DNA from: Patella vulgata
Taxonomy: Eukaryota; Mollusca; Gastropoda; Patellidae
Reading direction: 5' to 3'
DNA length: 64,000 nucleotides
Assembly (NCBI RefSeq): GCF_932274485.2
Contig: NC_065881.2
Span: 50,540,702 to 50,604,701, forward strand
Shown here: piece after piece, positions 59,252-64,000 of the stretch
Layout: every line of letters begins with the position of its first letter
Position numbering within the stretch: the first letter of the stretch is position 1
Notes under the pieces: generated by a model
Databases searched by the model: none
What the model was told of the DNA's origin: nothing
The model's input: the letters and a program-made list of their open reading frames with translations, nothing else
Position numbers and translations under genes: made by a program

Positions 59252-60739
59252 TAGTCTGGAGGCTCAGCGCGGGGGGTGTCCATCAAATGGGCACAAAACC
59301 AGACCCAACTTTTCTAGAGTAAAATTTTGCGTAGAATACGATGCCGAGTGGTAATCAGTCCGCCGTTGGGGCGTTTTCGAGAAATTCGGGGTCAAATGGG
59401 TTCATTTGCACTGAAAGTGAATGCGCGGTCATTCCTGTATCATGAAAATAAGCTGAAAATGATCGAAAGTAATCACTCTTTCAATAAAAACGTAAACTTG
59501 CTAAATTCACTTTTGTTCTTTGTGACCCCAGAAGTCAAAAGGTCACATTTTCCGTTTTAGCACTAGGAAGATTTCAAGTAACAAATGACAGCGTAAAATA
59601 TAAAAACTTAAGCGAAACCTGTTCTAATTAATAATAGGAACATTTAAAATTTATCTTTAGGTGGTCATAGCACCGAACTTTTACTTTGGAACGTCGAAAA
59701 TGATCTTGCATAACAGAACGAAAACGCTTCGGAGCCTGTTTCAAAAATACACAAAAACTGTTAAATCAAAATCTCTCCGAATTAGTTTTACAACGAATGC
59801 TATACATAATGATACTAGTTGTCTGAAAAAACAATTGAACAGTTCCATGGCTGGACTCTAGTCTGCAGGCCGCGTCACAAATCCTGCCCAAATTTTCCCC
59901 GCTAACATTTACCAATACGACATATATATGGTGTGAACTACTATGTACAATGCATTCGTCGGTTTTATCTGCGTTCATGTTCCGGCGAAATTCATAAAAA
60001 CTCATAAAAGATTTGCAAACTTTTAATTTCGTCGTCAGATAGTGTTTTCCCGTCACAGATTAACGTCGGTTTTCCTAGACTGGGATTCTCGGAAATCCAC
60101 GCGGCCTGCAGGCTGGAGTCCAACACTGAAACTATTCAATTGTTTTCCAGATAACTAGTATCATTATGTATAACAATCGTTGTGAAAATAAATTGGAGAG
60201 ATTTCGATTTGGCAGTTTTTACGTATTTTTGAAACAGGTTTCAAAGTGTGTTGGTTCTGTTATGCGAGATCATTTTCGACGTTCCAAGGTAAAAGTTCGG
60301 TGCTAAGACCACCTAAAGATAAATTTTAAATGTTCCTATTATTAATTAGAACAGGTTTCGCTTTAGTTTTTATATTTTACGTTGACATTTTATTGATTTA
60401 AATCTTCCTAGTGCAAAAACGGTAAATTTCACCTTTTGACCTCCAGGGTCACTAAGACCAAAGGTGAATTTAGCAAGTTTACATTTTTATTGAAAGTGTG
60501 ATTACTTTTGATCATTTTCAGCTTCTTTTCATAATACAAGAATGACTGCGCATTCACTTTCAGTGCAAGTGAACTCATCTGACCTTTGACCCAGAATATC
60601 TCGAAAACGCCCCAACGGCGGACTGATTACCACTCGGCATCGTATTCTACGCAAAATTTCACTCTAGAAAAGTTTGGTCTGCTTTTGTGCCTATTTGATG
60701 GAACCCCCCCCCCCCCCTGCGCGCTGAGCCTCCGGTCTA
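59252..60739. mobile_element. 1.5 kb foldback element with arms over 600 bp
   Basis: The left arm (59258-59875, starting GGAGGCTCAGCGCG and ending GCAGGCCGCGT) and the right arm (60099-60733, starting ACGCGGCCTGC and ending CGCGCTGAGCCTCC) are inverted copies along their full length with scattered differences. The loop is about 223 bp. Both arms include landmarks such as AACGCCCCAACGGCGGACTG and AGGTGGTCATAGCACCGAAC or their complements. A TA lies at each end (59252-59253 and 60738-60739), which would fit a Tc1/mariner-type target, though the outer six bases match poorly. No protein is encoded. Confidence 0.85.
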
Positions 60740-61978
60740 TTGATAAATGGCCATTTTCAATTCATTAACTGTGTTGTTGTATTATAAGTGCTTTGATCAA
60801 ACTGAGCAAGACACCGTGTTAGCATAAATACATATCTGGGATTTCTCCTTTACGGTCGATAAAATCTCATACTTGTATTTTCAGGTGGTATCAGATATAT
60901 TAGATTTGCCTTCAGTGTACGGATAGTACCAGTACGGTAACTTACTAACTTTTCATTGGGGTGCCTTCTCCTTATTCTAATAACCGGACTAAAGGTTCTC
61001 GGCGGAATTTTTCATATGACACGTATCACCGTTCCCATCTAATGAAATTCGGCTATATTTTATTTAACCTTCGCAATTAGCAATTAGGTGGACCTTCTGT
61101 GTTCTCTTACGGACGCTTTACGGAATGGAATTTTGACAAGCTGCCAAGCTAGACACAATTCCAACGATACTTCAAGTCAAATTAAATATTGCTTCAATGT
61201 TTCATTGCTTTTCAGGTGGTGGTACCAAACATCTCAATTTTAGGCCCCACAAAAATTCAGGATAATGCACATGATAACCTCCTGAACTGGGTTGCTTTCT
61301 TACCTGTATTCCCCTTACCTATACGACTACTTTCGAGCGCAGGTGTTCTCTTACTTACAGTCCTACTTTCGAGTGGTAGTTTTCTACGCTTACTGCTAGG
61401 TTGACATAAATCTGTGGTTAAGCCACAGACTTGACGAGTGACACCGACCACATCCACCTACCTGAACCCCTACTATGGAGCTGAACTACATTTCTACTTT
61501 CGAGAAAGGTTGCTCTGTTACCTGCCCATATCCCTACTTTTGTAAATAAACGGATGCAGACAGAATGTGTATGTGCAGTATTATATCATTGTTGCTACAT
61601 TTCTAATGTTACTTATCTTGATAAACAAAGACGTAGTTTTAATAACTGTGGTCTGATTCCTGTAGTAACGTTATATACGAGCTATAGCCCTTACCTTTTT
61701 AACCAAAGATTTGGGGACATGATCGTTCAAATAAGAAACCACGGAAGTAATCAATGTGATATGAGTTGAAATATTGGTATTGGAGTGGATCTAAATTTAA
61801 CTTGCGATGTTTCGATTCCGCAAAAAGCGGATATAGGTCGCAAATCGAACCACATTTCGTGTTCGATAAATAAGGATTGCTTTGGTTAGATTGTGCTGCA
61901 CTGCTGATGTAGAAGCTACACATGTCAGTACATTAATTTATACGCTTCCCTGTTACTAATGATTCTGCCCATTCCCTA
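60740..61978. other. Non-repeat stretch, nothing firm
   Basis: CTACTTTCGAG recurs at about 61326, 61365 and 61494, with related CTACTTTTG at 61532. A small hairpin CTGTGG/CCACAG lies at 61413-61429. No gene recognised. Confidence 0.4.
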
Positions 61979-62141
61979 CGACTAGACAACTGTCCTTGTC
62001 AGGCCCTCCGTCCTGCATCACTGACAAGGGGGAAACCACGCCGGAAAATCTGGACCAACTTTCTCGGCCAATGCAGGGATCGAACACCCGACCTCCAGAC
62101 TAGCGAGCCAGCGTCTTACCCACTTAGCCAACGTGATCTCC
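61979..62141 (-). repeat. SINE family A, 5' half only
   Basis: On the minus strand from 62141: GGAGATCACGTTGGCTAAG (box A), GACGCTGGCTCGCTAGTC, GGTCGGGTGTTCGATCCC (box B), TGCATTGGCCGAGAAAG and GATGCAGGACGGAGGGCC. It breaks off before the conserved 3' half. The head is the best preserved in the window. Confidence 0.88.
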
Positions 62142-64000
62142 TTTACGATAATATGCTTAAATTAAAACCGATGGGGGTATTAATAATAAACAGTTATGGA
62201 CAATACACAGCCGACACATATATCAACACTCGGTGATAAAGTGGTGGTTTTACTTTTGACACCAGAAGTGACTTGTATTAGATTCTCTATAATTGTTTAT
62301 TCTATAGCATTCTTGTCAAACGTCACTAATTGAACGAGTATAGTCGCTTTGTTCTGCTTCTCTGTATGTCTGGAAAATGATCGGAGATAATATAATTATT
62401 TCTTGGTCTCCCATTTATTTCAGTGGCTGTGTACATTTATATTGTGATATATGATGAAGGAAGTAAAGAAATGAGAATGTTACAGATGTGTTGACAGTAG
62501 CACAATACAGTGTCGTCTCGTCCATTTAACTAAATAAATATCCCATTTATATCCCTTAAAGACATGTTGCCCGTACATTTGTCTTATAGTCTAGTTGGTA
62601 TATTATGTTGAAACCAGTCGACAAACTGAAGAAAACTCCTGTTGTGACTCTGAAGAAACACTATGCTTTGTCAGGTACCAGATCCAACATTTCTTAAGCG
62701 GAACGTAATCCTATTATCATCCGTGGCAAACATCACATAACAAGTTTATTGATACGATGCTTTGCCGAGGGAGCACTTGCAGCTGCTGCGTTTGGGTGAA
62801 TAGAGCTTAACGACTAATCAACATTATACATTATACATCATGTGTATGGGAAAAACTCATTGGGAACCCATAACCACAAACATGGTCTTACCTACCAGAA
62901 AATCTCTTACAACCCACTCCACCATTCACTTATATATGGGACTCAGCGCCCTCGGTCCCTAATCCGTCATACCTACAAAACCAGAGGTGGTCGTGCTAAC
63001 AGTGGAATCTTGGTGCTAATTTTTACGTGTCTAGTCACATCTGCAATGCCAGGGGTGATCAGGCCTACAGTGAAATGTTGACAATACTTTACACATGCCA
63101 AGTCACAACACAAGAGGAATATATCTTGGCCTTGTAAAAGAGATGAGTGTCCCATCGTTTATAGACGTTATAAGAAAGATTATTTGCCTAAGCAGATATA
63201 TGGAATTCTGTTCTCTGACAAAGAATCCAAATTCGTTTGACCAACCGACGATCTCCGTAAACGTGGAGAAATTCAGCTCGCCACACTAATCCCATGTGAT
63301 TGGTGGGTGGGAACGCACATTTTAGACTCTATACTACTTGACAAGTTCAAAATCTTAACACTTGATGTTAAAGACCGAGCTATGTGCAATAGGGAATTTG
63401 ATGAGGTCAATCACGACAGAACCTAGTGATCGAGAATCTCCGATGATTCTTACTGACACAGAATCTTTTTATCACCTGGAGCCCCTGGACATGTCAAAAT
63501 CACACTGGAAATAAGGTAAAATGCTTATATGGTGCCCCCACGCAACAATCTAGATAAAACAAATGTACGATAAACTATATAAACTACCTAACCGTAAAAC
63601 TAAGAAAGTATTTCTCCTTGAAGACCATAACATACTTTGTTGAAAAGGAGAAATTTAAATATAATTAACTTCTACTTTAATATTAATAGACAAAAGGGAT
63701 GAAGAAGTCATTAGAAAAGTGAGCCTCTACATGCCGTTTAAATATGAAAAATGAAGTGAAACTTAATTTCCATCTGCTGTTTCCCAGATTAAATCATCGT
63801 AAAATGTGCCTGTGTATATTTTTTGCAGACGATGACATTCTATTCACGAATATTAAAATCCATAATTCAATTTCCAGCAATCATCGATATCAATTCCTGT
63901 TTTATTAGTGCCAAGATCCCGTCTAGGATCCTCCATAAATCTGAAGTTATCAGCAGCAATTTTCTAATCGTCTTAAAATATATGTCTAAATAAGATTCTT
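62142..64000. other. AT-rich stretch, nothing identified
   Basis: Only short frames with no family motif; no repeat structure recognised up to the window end. Confidence 0.45.

Noticed and set aside
61326-61540. Recurrent CTACTTTCGAG motif as a regulatory cluster
   Set aside because: Three exact occurrences with irregular spacing and no other signal; not enough to claim function.
62842-63081. Possible LINE-like or coding sequence near the window end
   Set aside because: No ordered motifs of any reverse transcriptase, endonuclease or other domain could be found.

Overview
The window looks like ordinary gene-poor intergenic and intronic DNA from a lophotrochozoan animal, most likely a marine mollusc. 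The evidence is strong AT bias, many tRNA-derived SINEs whose shared 3' end reads GGACGTTAAACCCCATT, Tc1-like DNA transposons with MITE derivatives, a CR1-type LINE remnant, vertebrate-type telomere repeats (TTAGGG), and a natriuretic-peptide-receptor-like exon with a GT splice donor. The species call is inference; I saw no bacterial, plasmid or CRISPR signature.

Layout. 1-1.4 kb holds a Tc1-like transposon with one frameshift. 1.4-7 kb is AT-rich with SINE pieces. 7.1-11.3 kb holds two internally deleted relatives of a second Tc1-like family, a separate small inverted-repeat element, a C-rich tract and a copy of an unnamed dispersed repeat (family C). 14.2-15.8 kb is a nearly intact Tc1-like transposon with a single premature stop. 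16-25.5 kb is mostly featureless apart from SINEs. 25.56-33.28 kb is a head-to-tail duplication of about 3.9 kb. Each copy carries a SINE and an inverted-repeat-bounded element filled with alternating degenerate repeat units. 33.3-40 kb holds a dispersed repeat pair (family D), a near-perfect small palindrome, a SINE with clear target-site duplication, a 786 bp inverted-repeat element and a relative of the duplicated array. 40.97-41.67 kb (minus strand) is the only host coding exon I can name: the signal peptide and N-terminal ligand-binding part of a natriuretic-peptide-receptor family protein. 44-62 kb holds further SINEs (one split by a MITE), an interstitial telomere-like tract, a decayed LINE, a tandemly doubled element with a GATA-type tail, and a 1.5 kb foldback element. 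62.2-64 kb has nothing I can identify.

How the parts relate. Apart from the receptor exon almost everything recognisable is mobile DNA at different ages. The two SINE families have different bodies but the same 3' end, which suggests one shared LINE partner. The nearly intact Tc1-like element and its two shrunken relatives show complementary internal deletions, one keeping the transposase N-terminus and the other the C-terminus. No operon-like or multi-gene system is visible. The most interesting items are structural: the microhomology-bounded duplication, the modular array elements with a hairpin tail, and the long foldback.
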